From Actinostola sp. cb2023 (taxonomy: Eukaryota; Cnidaria; Anthozoa; Actiniaria; Actinostolidae): DNA of 64,000 bases. The position numbers and the translations under genes are program-made. Position 1 is the stretch's first letter, and every line of letters begins with the position of its first letter. Positions 21,997 through 47,169 of the stretch are shown in pieces. The DNA lies in assembly GCA_033675265.1 (NCBI GenBank), contig JAUJYZ010000940.1, positions 139,895 through 203,894 of the forward strand, written 5' to 3'. Below the pieces are notes generated by a model, which saw only the letters and a list, made by a program, of their open reading frames with translations, made no database searches and had not been told where the DNA came from.

Positions 21997-23475
21997 CTAA
22001 TGCTTAGAGTTATGCTGTTCCTCTGCGTTTACTTTGACATGAAGTGGCATGCCTTCTCGTGAGGTTCGAGGTCTTCTCCCACAACAAGGAACGCTGAAGT
22101 CTTCTTTCCCATCTTCTGCTTCATCGATTGTCTGGTGCATCGGCGCGAAAAGCGTCTCGGGAATCCAGTACATTAGTATGGTGGCAATCAATGCGAGCAC
22201 ACCAAAGATGACAACAGGATAGATCCCTAGATCCCTAGCTAGTAAATAGGACATAGAGAATAGAACTGGAGAACATTTTCTCTGTGTAAAAGTCCATCCG
22301 TTATTACGCCATACGTTTGGTTCTAAAAGTATCAGCTTCTTACCATTGATAGCACATGATAATGATCCATTTCCTCATCTTTGGAGTACGAACAAGGTCC
22401 AATGGAGAGTACTTCTTTTCTTCTTCTTCCGTTGCCAGCTGATCTCTCCTCACGTTCTCAATGAGAACTCTCAACATCTCTGGGTCCACAGGTTTGTTGT
22501 CCTTGCCTCCATACTTCATTAGCACTGCATGAGCCTCGTCTAGACGATTGTGAGCAATCAGCCATCGAGGGGACTCTGGCATTACCCTAGGGGGAGGGGA
22601 GGGTTAGTAGAAGTACTCAACTCAAGCATGTACTTCATTAGCACTGCATGAGCCTCGTCTAGACGATTGTGAGCAATCAGCCATCGAGGGGACTCTGGCA
22701 TTACCCTAGGGGGAGGGGAGGGTTAGTAGAAGTACTCAACTCAAGCATGTACTTCATTAACACTGCATGAGCCTCGTCTAGACGATTGTGAGCAATCAGC
22801 CATCGAGGGGACTCTGGCAATACCCTAGGGGGAGGGGAGGGGGTTAGTAATAAAATAGTAGCAATAAAAATAATATATATTACAGTCATTTGCGAAAATT
22901 CTGGCCGCTACGAAATATCAATATATATATCGGGTGCATTATGGGTAATTAAATATTCGAAAATTCCCCTTAAAGCGGGTTAATTAACGCCAGCAAAGTT
23001 GGTAGAAATATTTAGTATAATGTTTATTTTTGTTTTACACGTTGGTTGTTTGTAAATTTTGCTTCACTTAATAAGTTAGAAATCTCAAAATAGTATTATA
23101 TAATTACCCATAATGCACCCGATACATTGATATATCGTAGCGGCCAGAATTTTTGCAAATGACTGTATATAGCGCTATTTCTACTTATAGTCAGTCCAGA
23201 TCGAACAATGGTTATTTATTACCAGTAAGTCCTACAAGACACTAACCTCCAAAATGGAAACAACAGCATTGCTGGAAGGGTGCAAGGAAGAAGAAACATT
23301 CTCCAGTTGGGAATGAAGTAAGCGCAGAATGTCGTCCATAACCCAACGAAACTATAAACAAACTTGTTAAAGATTCCGGCAGCCGTGCGGTGGGAAGGAC
23401 CAACGAACTCCATCGTGTATATGAAAAGTGGAAGAAACATTCCAGCAAGACCAAAGCCGACCAAGTCTCTCCTTG
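21997..23475 (-). pseudogene. SLC22-type organic ion transporter, broken and incomplete
   Basis: Three exon-like pieces of an SLC22 (major facilitator superfamily) membrane transporter lie on minus. About 23475-23247 is a membrane-segment exon (DLVGFGLAGMFLPLFIYTME..., ...NWRMFLLPCTLPAMLLFPFWR). 22586-22344 starts with the family motif MPESPRWLIAHNRLDEAHAV and ends MRKWIIIMCYQW. The last exon ends at 21997 (RDLGIYPVVIFGVLALIATI...PET, then a polar cytosolic tail ending NSKH). Splice phases of the first two agree (AG|G = R). The family normally has twelve membrane helices. The N-terminal helices, and the exons for the helices between MCYQW and RDLGIY, are absent: only about 90 bases separate those two exons. 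The first piece is cut by a LINE fragment and lacks some expected residues near KFVYSF. A functional product is very unlikely. Confidence 0.72.
22512..22850. repeat. 119-bp tandem triplication spanning a splice acceptor
   Basis: Three units start at 22512, 22631 and 22750. Each contains the first 75 bases of the SLC22 PESPRW exon, the CCCTAG acceptor and adjacent intron. The copies are nearly the same; the third has AACACTG for AGCACTG and a CAATACC variant. A transcript would meet the acceptor three times. Confidence 0.85.
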
Positions 23476-23930
23476 AAAAGCTGAACTGGGTCCCACTAGA
23501 CAAACGCCGGCAAAATCAAAAAGCTCTCATGATGTTTAAATCCCTCCACCAACTAACCCCAACGTACCTACACGAAATGTTCATTCCTCGTAGCACAGAA
23601 TATAATCTTAGAAATTCTGACAGAAAACTTGCAATGCCCAAGCCACACACAAATTATCGAAAACGTAGTTTTAGCTACAGTGGGGCTCAAATATGGAATA
23701 ACTTACCATCGCGGATCAGAAATATTGACTCTATTGGGCAATTTAAAAGGGAAATAAACCGAATACTCTGAACATCAGATTCCCACACGGCAATCATGTA
23801 AATCAGTATGCAGTAATAGTACGCATATATTTTTAATTTGTATTTGTATATCACTACTTATATTGTGTTATGTTACTGATGATTTTACCGTGTTTAAATA
23901 AACTATATGTATGTATGTATGTATGTAGAT
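23476..23930 (+). mobile_element. 5'-truncated LINE, C-terminal end of reverse transcriptase ORF
   Basis: Reads KLNWVPLDKRRQNQKALMMF, then FKSLHQLTPTYLHEMF, then RSFSYSGAQIWNNLPSRIRN and FKREINRIL, then stop at 23771. This is the conserved tail of CR1/Jockey-type reverse transcriptase ORFs (W.PL..R...K, FK..H...P.YL, RSFS......WN.LP). The 3' end carries TATG tandem repeats at 23905-23926, a common LINE tail. It lies antisense within the SLC22 exon. Only about 100 codons remain, so it is dead. Confidence 0.75.
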
Positions 23931-24759
23931 ATCTTGTATCTCATTAGATATTTGTATAAATGTATACTACAACCTTTCTGCAATTGAGTGTATATTGCTG
24001 GTTTTCATTAGACGTCACTTCCGGACTCGTGAGGAATTTTCATCAGCTGAATTGCACCTTTTCAAAAGAATACTCTCTGCTTGATAGCACATGGAGGGCA
24101 GTGTTTGCCCGTCATTTGAAGCAAATAATGAGATTCAAGGAGTTTTAACAGCTGATTGAAAGCCAGCAATTGTAGGAACATTATCCATTGTCCATGTTTA
24201 TGTACCAGGTGTTTGGGGTGCCAGAAGTGATGTCAAGTTTGAGTGGTGAGGTCATTTGATTATATCTCAAGCATTAAGGTACTTTTAAAAGGCCTGGTTC
24301 AAAATTCAAAATTTTATTTTCAAAATTCTTTCTCACGTGGTTAATCACGTGATACGTACGCTGTTTTGGATTGAATTCACTTAAATGAGTAGAGGATATA
24401 AAACTCTAAAGGTATGCCAATTTTTGTGATGTTTAGTCGAAATGATTAGACATTATAATATTTTTCGTTTTTCTGGTATTTTTAAGGGAAAATAACGTCA
24501 TGAACATGCCAACAAAAAAAATGTCATTCAGAACAACACTAATTTGATCATGGCATTGGAAAGAACATGTAAAAATAAAGTTATTACAGAAAACATATAT
24601 GTCTTAGATATCGTCATTCAATCCAGAGATTTTGTGCTATTTTTAGAAACTCAAACATTTTTTTGGCGAATACGTTTGCTGGTAAAAAGTAAATTTAAAT
24701 TAATATCAATTTCATTAATTGAACATTTATTTTATTTCATTTTTGTGGAATATGTAGAA
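23931..24759. other. Intergenic, no gene seen
   Basis: 24180-24220 repeats a motif also at 19165-19205 (CATTGTCCATGTTTAT.TACCAGGTGTTTGGGGTG). The remainder is AT-rich without coding signal. Confidence 0.4.
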
Positions 24760-24768
24760 GATAAAAAC

Positions 24769-25643
24769 CAACCTCGTCCCCAGGGCCCTCTCTTCTCGCT
24801 ATTTTCAAAATGGCGGACGCTCGAGAGAAGACCCTGGTGTAGGCTGAACTAAAACGCATTTTGATTGGATAACACAACAAGCCTTCTAATTGGTCCATAT
24901 CGAAGGTTGTCAGTAAATATAGCATAAATTAAAATTCGAATCATCGAGTGAATTTATAGTTTCAACGGATAGTTCTTTTCTGGTCCTAAATGTATCGAAT
25001 TAGGAAGATCGAAGCCGCTGCAAGTGATGTGTGAGTGTTATCGAAGCATTGAAATGTCTTTAGGAACATGAAAAAGTCCACCGATCGAGATCGTTTACCG
25101 TAAAGCAAGGTATCAATTTATACGAGCAAGACTACTCGGACGGTGACACGGCAAACTGATATATTATTGTCGTTGTTTACATAATTTGCTAGTGCTTTTG
25201 CTCTTGAGTTTTGCAGTATGTGACACGTTAATCCACGTCAACATGTTTTGTACTTTAGCCGTTAGAAATGAAACGGGTGTTTGTATACAAATAGCAGCAC
25301 TTGTTTACAGCGAATAAACTGTCGATCTGACCTGTTCAGTTTTTCATGTGTCTCATTAATTACACTTCCGAACCCCTGCTTTTCAAATGGCCAGAATTGC
25401 TCCAGCTCAGAAAGTGATTTTATTTATTATTTGAGGCAAAACAATCGCAACATCAACGAACGCATTTTCTTCAGTAACTCTTCACAAGGCCCTTTCGATT
25501 ACTTTCGACCATAAGGAAAATGGCAGCCTGGGTACGAACCTCCAAGATTCTTGGAGACACGTGACCAGCCTACACCAGGGTCTTCTCTCGAGCGTCCGCC
25601 ATTTTGAAAATAGCGAGAAGAGAGGGCCCTGGGGACGAGGTTG
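24769..25643. mobile_element. 875-bp non-autonomous DNA transposon, 9-bp target duplication
   Basis: Inverted termini begin CAACCTCGTCCCCAGGG and continue for about 75 bases (CCCTCTCTTCTCGCTATTTT, GTCCGCCATTTTG). GATAAAAAC is repeated directly at 24760-24768 and 25644-25652. A 9-base duplication fits Mutator-like elements better than hAT (8) or mariner (TA). The interior has no transposase frame. Confidence 0.85.
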
Positions 25644-25669
25644 GATAAAAACAAAATGGCGTATATGGT

Positions 25670-25850
25670 CAGTGGTCAACGAATATTTTGTGAATAGAAA
25701 AAAATGCTCATGATTTCTGGAAAATTCCGCTCGATGACATCCCGTGTATGTCATATCAGAAAAAACTTACCACAGGTAGCCCACCCAATCAAAAAATGTA
25801 TGCGCAGAAGTGATGCGCACGAATGCGAATTTGCAGCCCTTTGAAATTAA
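25670..25850. repeat. Copy of the 9.78-9.93 kb segment, inverted
   Basis: ATTTCTGGAAAATTCCGCTCG...CACAGGTAGCCCACCCAATC...GTGATGCGCACGAATGCGAAT matches 9.93 down to 9.78 kb reversed. It directly precedes the third AKKSAERAREDP block, in the same order as at 9.4-9.9 kb. Confidence 0.7.
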
Positions 25851-25904
25851 CGCGTGATCTAGGCATCCTCATTAAAGATTAATATTATTATTATTAACGC
25901 AGGG

Positions 25905-26125
25905 AGAAGCCGAGAAGAAATCAGCTGAACGGACCAGAGAAGACCCGCAGGCTCTCGAAAAACCCACATGGCAACTTTCTCGCATTCTTGGAGTGAAGCT
26001 ATTGCAGAACTGACGCTTTTTAATTTATTCGAGCTGCAATAAAATCGACGCTCACATCGAGCGACAACTTCAACTCGTCAAAGGTTTTCAAGGTCAAGAG
26101 AGCACCAACAAGACTGTTTAGTTGG
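25905..26125 (+). pseudogene. AKKSAERAREDP block, copy 3
   Basis: Reads GEAEKKSAERTREDPQALEK, PTWQLSRILGVKLLQN, stop, then in the same frame CNKIDAHIERQLQLVKGFQG and QESTNKTV. The family is the unknown one at 7.83 and 9.43 kb. Its place beside sequence that flanks Daple on the 3' side shows how the 7.6-9.9 kb mosaic was assembled. Function unknown. Confidence 0.45.
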
Positions 26126-26239
26126 AATAATTGATATTTATACTCTAGACTGTTATTTGTTCCCTCTATTTGCCATGTAAATTTGTATACACATCTAGGG
26201 TGCAGAAAGTGGGGGTATTTCATGTATCCCATCATGCTT

Positions 26240-28620
26240 AGCTGCTGTTTTTGGCGCGAAGTTGAAAAGAATCAATATGGCGGACATGCGGAAAGGCTGA
26301 AATGGCGATGCTCTAAAACACTGGATTAAACGAACTTTAAGAAGTCATGGTGAGTTGAAAGTCCGCATAGTAATTATTTCATTCTTCTTCTCTTTGTCTA
26401 ACGATTAAAATTGCCTCTACATATGATTAACATGACAAAAAAACCGTCATGGTTGAACACAACCGTCACGGTGCGTTCGTCTTGATTCCCTCACTACATG
26501 AAACACGCGAAGGTTAAGCGGCTAAAACTGTTTTCTACTGTGGAGTACTTTTAGAAATGTTATGCATTTTAGCAAGTTTAATAAATGATTTCTCTAAAAA
26601 GTAGAAATGTACCCTAATGTACCCACATTTAGTTTGATTTTTTTAATGTTGAACTTAGCGTTTTTAACGTTCACATTTTATGTGATTTGAGCCCGAACGT
26701 AGTCGTTTGGTTATACATTCGCACAACAAAATCATAATTTAATGCTTTTAGTCTCTCACAAGGTGAAGAACTACTTTAAAAGCTTGCATTACATTACATA
26801 ATATTTGTACAAGGCTCAAAAGAAACAAAAATGTGATAAAATTGCAAAATATTCAGGTTTTGTATTGGTCACATATGGGAGTATTAAACCCCTGGGTGTC
26901 AGTCTGAGTTGACATACAAAATGAATGATAAATATCATATTTTTAACAAATATGTTTGTTTTTTCATTTATCAATGAAACTTTTTGGGGGTTTGTTTGTT
27001 GCTTTAATTTCCATTGCATCACCCAACTATTTTAAAAAACCCTCTGCAACTTACTGGTACTATGCAAATCAAAAACATTAACCATCTGAGCAAGCAGGAC
27101 TTGGAAAACAAGTAATAAAATATAAAGCAAACATGTAACTTCAAGCAATTAAGCTGTCAAGTTATATAATAATAATAATATTATATCTATAATTTATCAT
27201 GTGATGTCATTTATTGTTTATTTTTAGCAAGTACCACCCGACAGCGAGTAGATGTATTAAAGGACAGTTCAACTTTGTGTGTAGAGGAGGCTCTCAAGCC
27301 TGTGGATGCCTATGCACATCAAAACAACAATCAATCAATTTATTAACATTAAACATGCATATATACTGTGTATTAGCCATTTCCAATGCTCCCGACAAAA
27401 ATAAAATGTCCCGAGTACAGCAAGATTTTTTAAATGTTATTTTTATATATAGACATTATTTTTATATATAGACACAAGTGTTTATGTGCATCAATATCCT
27501 CAATAGTGAGAATACGGAAAATATACAACTTGATATTTTTCAGAGTAACAGTAAGTTGGTTATTAGACCTTTCAGGGTCAATAGTTCACTAAATAAAACA
27601 ACTCGTAATAAGGGAACAGCATATCAAGTACAATATTATTGTTTTTGTCCTACAAATAAGAACCAATTACCAGTATGGGTTTACTTTTTGTACTAACAAT
27701 TATATTTGTGTTTTGTAATTGCCTGCAGTAACCACTTGCCTCTCTTATGACGTACTGTCATTATCGATCCAAACAAAGGATATAAATCCTATGAATTTGT
27801 TTTGACATTGTTTTGATTCAATTTAATCATTTTGTAGATCAGAGCAGCTGTGATTATTGGGATTTTCTTGCTTTCCACATACTAATAATAACAAGACGCT
27901 CAATGAGCGTTCACTCGGGCATTGTGAAAAGGAAAATGTCAGTTGTTCGAGGAAGTACTTGAAAATGAATGCCAGTTGGTTGAAGAACAAGGACAATGTC
28001 AGCTGCGCGAGAAGAGACCTGACAATGACTGACAGTTGCGTGACGAGGGAGACTATGTATATACATGTATGTGTCGAGTTCATTTGATTTGCCTTTGAGT
28101 TCATTTGATTACCTTTTGACTTTGAGTTCAATTGATTTGATTTTGATGAGTTTGTGTAAAGGCCCCCTCTCTAGCTTCAGATCCCGAAACGTCGAGTTTG
28201 GAATCGAGTTCGGGTTCGAGTTACGGATCGAACGTCGAATAAAACAAGGACATCTTCTTCAATACAATATCATTTCTCTGACGTCATGACAATCAGTGAC
28301 AGTTGAGTGACGAGGGAGACTATTAGTCCGGTGAGTACGAACATGATACGTCTTGAGGTTGCATAGGTCAGATGGTTCCGATAACGGCCTCGCGTTTGTT
28401 TTAAAATATATATATATTAAGCGAGCTTCTAGTCCTTTTACCACTTCTAGTCATTGAACGATGAACTAGAATCCTGACCTTTTAATAGCTTGAAGATCTA
28501 CAGCTGCTTTCAAAACTAAGATTCAAAATCTACTTGAGTCCTGTTTCTCGTTTATCTTTTCAAATCTGCTGAGTAATCTTGAAACTCCGGATACGATTAA
28601 ATACGTCGCATACTCGTCAT
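26240..28620. other. Interior of the 5.46-kb element, no intact gene
   Basis: AT-rich. About 27228-27335 follows a TTTTTAG and has mildly coding-like frames, but none can be extended. About 27930-28050 reads GKCQLFEEVLENECQLVEEQ and on, an imperfect CQL.EE repeat that stops soon after. 28066-28150 has three degenerate TTTGAGTTCATTTGATT units. No product is claimed. Confidence 0.35.
28066..28150. repeat. Short degenerate tandem repeat
   Basis: GAGTTCATTTGATT appears three times with TTGCCTTT, ACCTTTTGACTT or TGATTTTGA linkers. Confidence 0.6.
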
Positions 28621-28849
28621 TTTGGAGCCAAACAAAACTACTACTACTACTACTACTACCGAAATCCGCATTTTCTAACTCGGGCGGCCTGCGGCCTGGG
28701 CCCGAGTAATTATAATGTTTAATATTTGTTATATGCAAATTAGCATTTGAAAATGATCAAATGCGCGATACATACTAAATACAATAATAATAATAATAAT
28801 ATAGACAATGATATATCTTTATAATGATAATAACTAAAAATCATTCTTC

Positions 28850-28986
28850 ATGAAATAAATATGTCCTAAGAAGTGTTTTGAAAAATCCGTTCAAAATGCT
28901 TTTCTGCTCTAATATAACTTGGCAACTTACTTGTTCCAGAGTGTTGGTGCTGCAATAGTAAGTGATCTATCCCCAAGAGTCATACT
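28850..28986 (-). mobile_element. LINE reverse-transcriptase tail fragment (left arm)
   Basis: On minus it reads LGDRSLTIAAPTLWNK, then with frame breaks LPSYIRAEKHFER and FKTLLRTYLFHEE before a stop. RS....AP.LWN.LP..IR...FK..L.TYLF is the standard LINE ORF2 tail. A TTATTATT tail follows. The mirror copy is at 63636-63765. Confidence 0.6.
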
Positions 28987-29101
28987 CAACAGTATTTGAG
29001 CAACCTGTGAATGTTGAAGATGAAAATGCCCTGTTACATACTGCAGGTTCATATGTAACAGGGCATTTTCATCTTCTACATTCACAGGTTGCTCAAATAT
29101 T
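28987..29101. repeat. Hairpin element (left arm)
   Basis: CAACAGTATTTGAGCAACCTG...GAAAATGCCCTGTTACATA pairs with its reverse complement with a loop of a few bases. Mirrored at about 63520-63635. Confidence 0.65.
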
Positions 29102-29189
29102 GGTACACCTATAATTCTCAATGCCTTTTGCATTGGAGGGTGATAACTACATCCCTTTAGCTTGAATACCTCACTCTAAGGGAATCTTT

Positions 29190-29352
29190 GCATTGTTTAC
29201 CCTGGTCCCAAGAGGCACTGACCTACACTCTCCCTTACTGTACTTTTGAGCCACAAAGCGGCGAGCGAGCTAGCTGTGAAGCTGACAAGCTTCTCGCTGC
29301 TCAGTAGTACAGTAGGGGAGTCCGTGCCTCTAGGACCAGGGTATGCATTGTT
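29190..29352. repeat. Fold-back element (left arm)
   Basis: GCATTGTTTACCCTGGTCCCAAGAGGCAC pairs with GTGCCTCTAGGACCAGGGTATGCATTGTT. Mirrored at about 63273-63437. Confidence 0.6.
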
Positions 29353-29842
29353 CTGTTTCAACATTTATTTTCAACAACTGGATCTGGTGCTACAAACAAT
29401 AATTATTGTGAGGTCTTTGGTTATCGAAATCAAGCCAAGTTTTGGCCACATTGAGCAGTTACAATAAACACTCTCCAATTCTAGGTACTGTAAGACATTT
29501 GTGGTTTGCTATTTGTTTCAGTGTAATGAACACAGTTAATAACCTGACATGCCAAACACAACATCAAACTTGCAGATCACTTGGCAGGGTGTTCAAGTTA
29601 TAGGTTGTAAACAAATGTTGAATATTCATGTACATAATGATTGGGAATTTAAAGACTTCTTAGACAATACAGTATTTTATTTTGATTTATTAGGCCCCTA
29701 GCGTTAATTACAGCTAATGTATCGAAGATTGTAAAACAATAATTAAGAAATGAATCTGTTGCATATATTTTACATGTAGATAGATAGATGCATAGATAGA
29801 GCAATTTCCAGCGATTCCAAAATACGAGGTATATTTTGTAAA

Positions 29843-30018
29843 TAAACCCCTTCTGGCGACTGGTATATCGGCTGATAATGTCCGCGGCTGAGAGATGGTC
29901 CGAAAAATGAATAGTTGGCCGAGAAGCGAAGCTTCGAGGGCAACTGTGATATTTTGAGGACCATCTCTAAGCCAAGGACATTATCAGCCGATATACCTGT
30001 AATCCAGAAAGGGGTTTA
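29843..30018. repeat. Fold-back MITE (left arm)
   Basis: AAACCCCTTCTGG...GGTATATCGGCTGATAATGTCC pairs with GGACATTATCAGCCGATATACC...CCAGAAAGGGGTTT. Mirrored at about 62600-62776. Confidence 0.65.
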
Positions 30019-30769
30019 ATTATTTTATAACCCTTCGATAAATTTTCTACGTCGTTCGGAAGAAACCGAAACAAAATGACGGATGAAGAAAACAAGTTTC
30101 ATCTAGTTCAAATATCCGTTCCGTTTGTGATCTTTTCATGTGTAAACTTCTAAAATAGTATTCGAAATAAAAGATTGATAGATTTTGAAGCTTTTTGAGT
30201 TATTTTCTTGATATTTTGGGTTTTATTTGAGTGACTTTTTGGGCGCCGATTTTGACGTTTGTTCGTAGTTCAAGGATCGAAAAATTATAAAAATACCTAA
30301 AATACCTGTCGTATCGACGTTAAAATCCCCCAAAAGGAACAAGTACACCACATTTATTATACTACTATTACGTAATTTTACCTTATAAGGTCAAGAGAAC
30401 TCGAAAAATTACCATAGTTACCATAGTTCGAAAGCCGTATTACCATAGTTCTAAAACCGGTTTCACTGCAAAGTTTTGAACATTTTGTGATGTCAAATCC
30501 ATTGTCAATAAGAGTACAGACAATGGAAAACCGCTTGCGATTTCTTTTTTAAAACAACAAAGTCAAAAAATCATCCAAAAGCAAGGATAAAGTTTGAAAG
30601 AAAAACCGTTTCAAGCGTGCGCTGGCTCCGTGCGCGAGCGATTCGTCATTCTCTGTGTCTGTTATTGTAAAAGAGCGCGCGGACCTTGAAAGGTTTTGAA
30701 ATAATTATTAGATAAATTTACTCAAAAACGGACAATTATGTTTTCGTTCAAAGTAGTATAATAAATAAC

Positions 30770-30865
30770 TTATTTGGGGTTTTTCCCGTAATACGGGACT
30801 CGGAAAAATACATTCGCAACTCGTAAAATATCAGCCCGTATTACGGGAAAACCCCCAAATAAGAT
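30770..30865. repeat. Short hairpin with CCCGTAATACGGG palindromes
   Basis: TTATTTGGGGTTTTTCCCGTAATACGGG pairs with CCCGTATTACGGGAAAACCCCCAAATAA. Mirrored at about 61744-61843. Each arm also contains a self-complementary CCCGTAATACGGG. Confidence 0.6.
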
Positions 30866-31672
30866 CTAAGTATGTTATACAAGCTAATTTGCCTATTAAA
30901 AATGCATTACAGTCTTAAAAAAGTTCAGATAATTTCATTTTTCTCCAAAGTGGGGGATATCATCTCAAAACTGGGGGATATTACCTGACATCCGTCCAGT
31001 GAAATTGTACCACGTGACCTGTTTTAACCAATGGGCGCGCGCGAAAATTTATCGATGGGTTATAATTAGCTTTGTACTGAATAAAAATGAGTACCTGCAG
31101 ATCAAAACTATGAGAAACGTCTACCTTTGACACTTTCGATGACTTATAATTTTCGTTCTAACATCTTACATGTAAATTGTAAGCTTACATTAGTTTTAAA
31201 AACTGAATGACTATTCGGAAATAAAACTAATCACCGTTAGTTCGATGAAGCTGACATGACCCATGTGTACAGTCCAAGGGAAGGGTGACTTCTGTATCCG
31301 ATGCAGTGAAGAAATAAGAGACTGCTTGATTTCAGAGCACTTGACTGTTGTTTACTTCTCGTAGGGAGTCGATACTATCGAACGAAAACACATATATTAA
31401 GCGAAAATATAGGCTACCCTAGTAGATTTTACTTCAAAATATGACTGTCTAACAAGACGATCAAAAACGAAAGTAAAGAAAGTCCGTAATACGTTACCTT
31501 TCCATCGAAACGATCTCGCTTCTTCTACCGTCACCCTTCGTCCGCCAGGTTTCTTTTTCAAAATCTTATCGAAATGAGACTTCGCTGGGGGTCGAAACGG
31601 TTGATAATATAGTTCGTTCGCGGTGCATGATGGGATACATGAAATACCCCCCCCCCCCCCCTTGGGTGCAGA

Positions 31673-32768
31673 GTGATTTTTAAACCCTTTTGTTGTTTTT
31701 TCTGCACCTCCCAGTAGTAGTATTAATATCTATTATATTGGAAACATTATGCATTATTTTCTGGAAAATCAAAAGAACTTTAAACCTTTAGTACACCTTT
31801 GTGGAAATAATTAACGACAAGAGACTGGTGATAAAGAGATGTGGTTGGGAACTCCTTTCCTTCGCCTCTGGCTCGGGGGCTAGTATCTCCTCTCCTCTTC
31901 TCCAAATTCTTAGAAATTTCTTGGTGTTGCAGAACACCAGATGACGTTAGACAATGAACACAAAGGACGAGAAGAATGAACTTGAACCAAAACAATACCC
32001 TGCATACAAAGAAACCTAACCAAGAATACAATGCAGACTGCAACACCAAGAAACACCCAAATTATTTCTACCCTCTTTTGCTACACCTAAATTGGAATTG
32101 TCTACAAACGAGGCTAACACAATTCGCCATGTTTTTTTTTGTCGCGCGTTCGGGTAGTTGACTGCAAAATACATAAACTCTCAATCGCCATAGAGATTGT
32201 CTCATAACAGAAACAGAAACGTATTTTATCCAATACAAATATCTATTCTATATTACATTGGTTTTATATTATCTCTGGGTGTAAATATCTAATGTCTATA
32301 CTTCTACCTTTCAATGCCAACTACTTCCAGTGAGTAGTACCGAAAAATACAACCAGTATAAGATACATATTGAGAAAATTGTTGTCTCCCTCAGATTTTT
32401 CTTTGCTGAACAATGTCATTCCCTAGTTTCCCTAGGAACCTCAAAACTAGTTATGTCAATATAAACTGTACATAAGCTGCAATGATAGTACATGCAGGAA
32501 GGAAAATATCCCCATGAAAGTCCTTTCCAGACCAGCCTGCTTTGCGATCATGCAATGGTAATAGTTACAAACGTGGTAATATATATATAAATATATATAA
32601 GTACAAAAATTCTAATTTACGGAACCAAGGAGATACAAATTTTATACAAGACCTTGATTCCGAAAAACAAGCTACAAGTACAAGCTGTTGAATTCCAATG
32701 AGCCACAACAAGCAGCTCCCATAAATAGCTCTATCTTCGTATTAATAAATAAATCGAACAAGGGATGT
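31673..32768 (-). other. 3' flank / UTR region of the Daple-like gene (left arm)
   Basis: No second gene seen. 31.80-32.15 kb recurs in the mosaic at 9.2-9.42 kb. No canonical AATAAA stands out just after the stop; TATAAA is present about 125 bases downstream in the mRNA sense, so the polyadenylation site is not assigned. Confidence 0.35.
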
Positions 32769-46171
<13,403 letters not shown>

Positions 46172-46235
46172 CTGAAAATTAATAAAAACAAAACCACAAT
46201 ATTAAATAGTGCAGAGGGGAAACACTCTCCTCTCA

Positions 46236-46246
46236 ACAACAACAAC
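46236..46246. other. Palindrome centre
   Basis: CAACAACAACAAC-like loop between the two 17.7-kb arms, within an intron upstream of the 5'-most visible Daple exon. No unique sequence lies between the arms. Confidence 0.85.
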
Positions 46247-46698
46247 GGAGAGGAGGTAGTTTCCCTCTGCACTATTTAATATTGTGGTTTTGTTTTTATT
46301 AATTTTCAGGGAGGAAGAGCTTGAAGTTCTGCTAGAAACAAGAACTGAAAAACTGTCAGAATGTAAAAACAGGTAATACGAGCAGCAATCAGTCGACGCA
46401 ATTATCCTCCTTCCCTTCCCTTCCCTTTCTTTCCGTTCCCATGCATCCCTTTCCTCCTCCCCTTCCCTCTGCTTCTTTCCCTCTTCACTTTCCCTCTCCC
46501 CAATCTCCCCTTGTAATGCAGGCCTAGTTTGTCACATTTGCAGAGTATATTCAAGCGAGCACTGATTTCTAAATCAATATAATGGACTTTGCGTGTATTC
46601 TTATAGAGCACTCGAGCTGATAGATGCCATAGAAAGCAAGGACAACGAGATAGAAGAACTCAGCAAAAGGTATTCCCTCTATTGCTCTATCAATACAC

Positions 46699-47169
46699 TT
46701 AAAGTGCCTATAAGCCCAATTTGTTTTATTTTGGAAATCGATTCTTTATGAAGTAAATAATGGGGTGGTGTAGTAGTTTTCCTGGTTTGGGCTTCGCATC
46801 TGTGAGTTATAGAGGTTTGAAATCTCAATATGCAAATCAGATGACGTAGATTCAGTCCTCATTTATTATACAAAAACGCCTTTGTGCAAATTACTGACAT
46901 TTCTAAATTTGGAATATATTTTCACAGTTTATAGAAATAGTTTTATAAGCTTTCTTCCTATTTTAGGAAAAAAGCGCTACTTGAAAAAATCTAAATAAGT
47001 TATGACAAATTCCCGATTCTACGTCATCTGATTTGCATATTGAGATTTCAAACCTCTATAACTCACAGATGCGAAGCCCAAACCAAGAAACTACTACACC
47101 ACCCCATTATTAACTTCATACAGAATCGATTTCCAAAATAAAACAAATTGGGCTTATAGGCACTTTTAA
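46699..47169. mobile_element. TTAA-flanked MITE, family A (right arm)
   Basis: Mirror of 45317-45784, with one extra T at the right border (CACTTTTAAA for CACTTTAAA). Confidence 0.85.

Larger units (their letters stand above)
26207..31663. mobile_element. 5.46-kb element with inverted ends and 9-bp target duplication
   Basis: The left end AAGTGGGGGTATTTCATGTA (26207) and the right end, read inward from 31663 (AAG, G-run, TATTTCATGTATCCC), share about 30 bases through CCCATCATGC. GGGTGCAGA is directly repeated at 26198-26206 and 31664-31672. The sequence outside joins regions that are also adjacent in the 8-9.9 kb paralogue. Inside are nested hairpin MITEs and a LINE scrap but no intact transposase. 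The right 3 kb also lies in the palindrome arm. Confidence 0.6.

Noticed and set aside
27214..27471. Cysteine-containing 85-codon frame in the 5.46-kb element
   Set aside because: No recognisable domain, another frame looks equally plausible, and neither extends past nearby stops.
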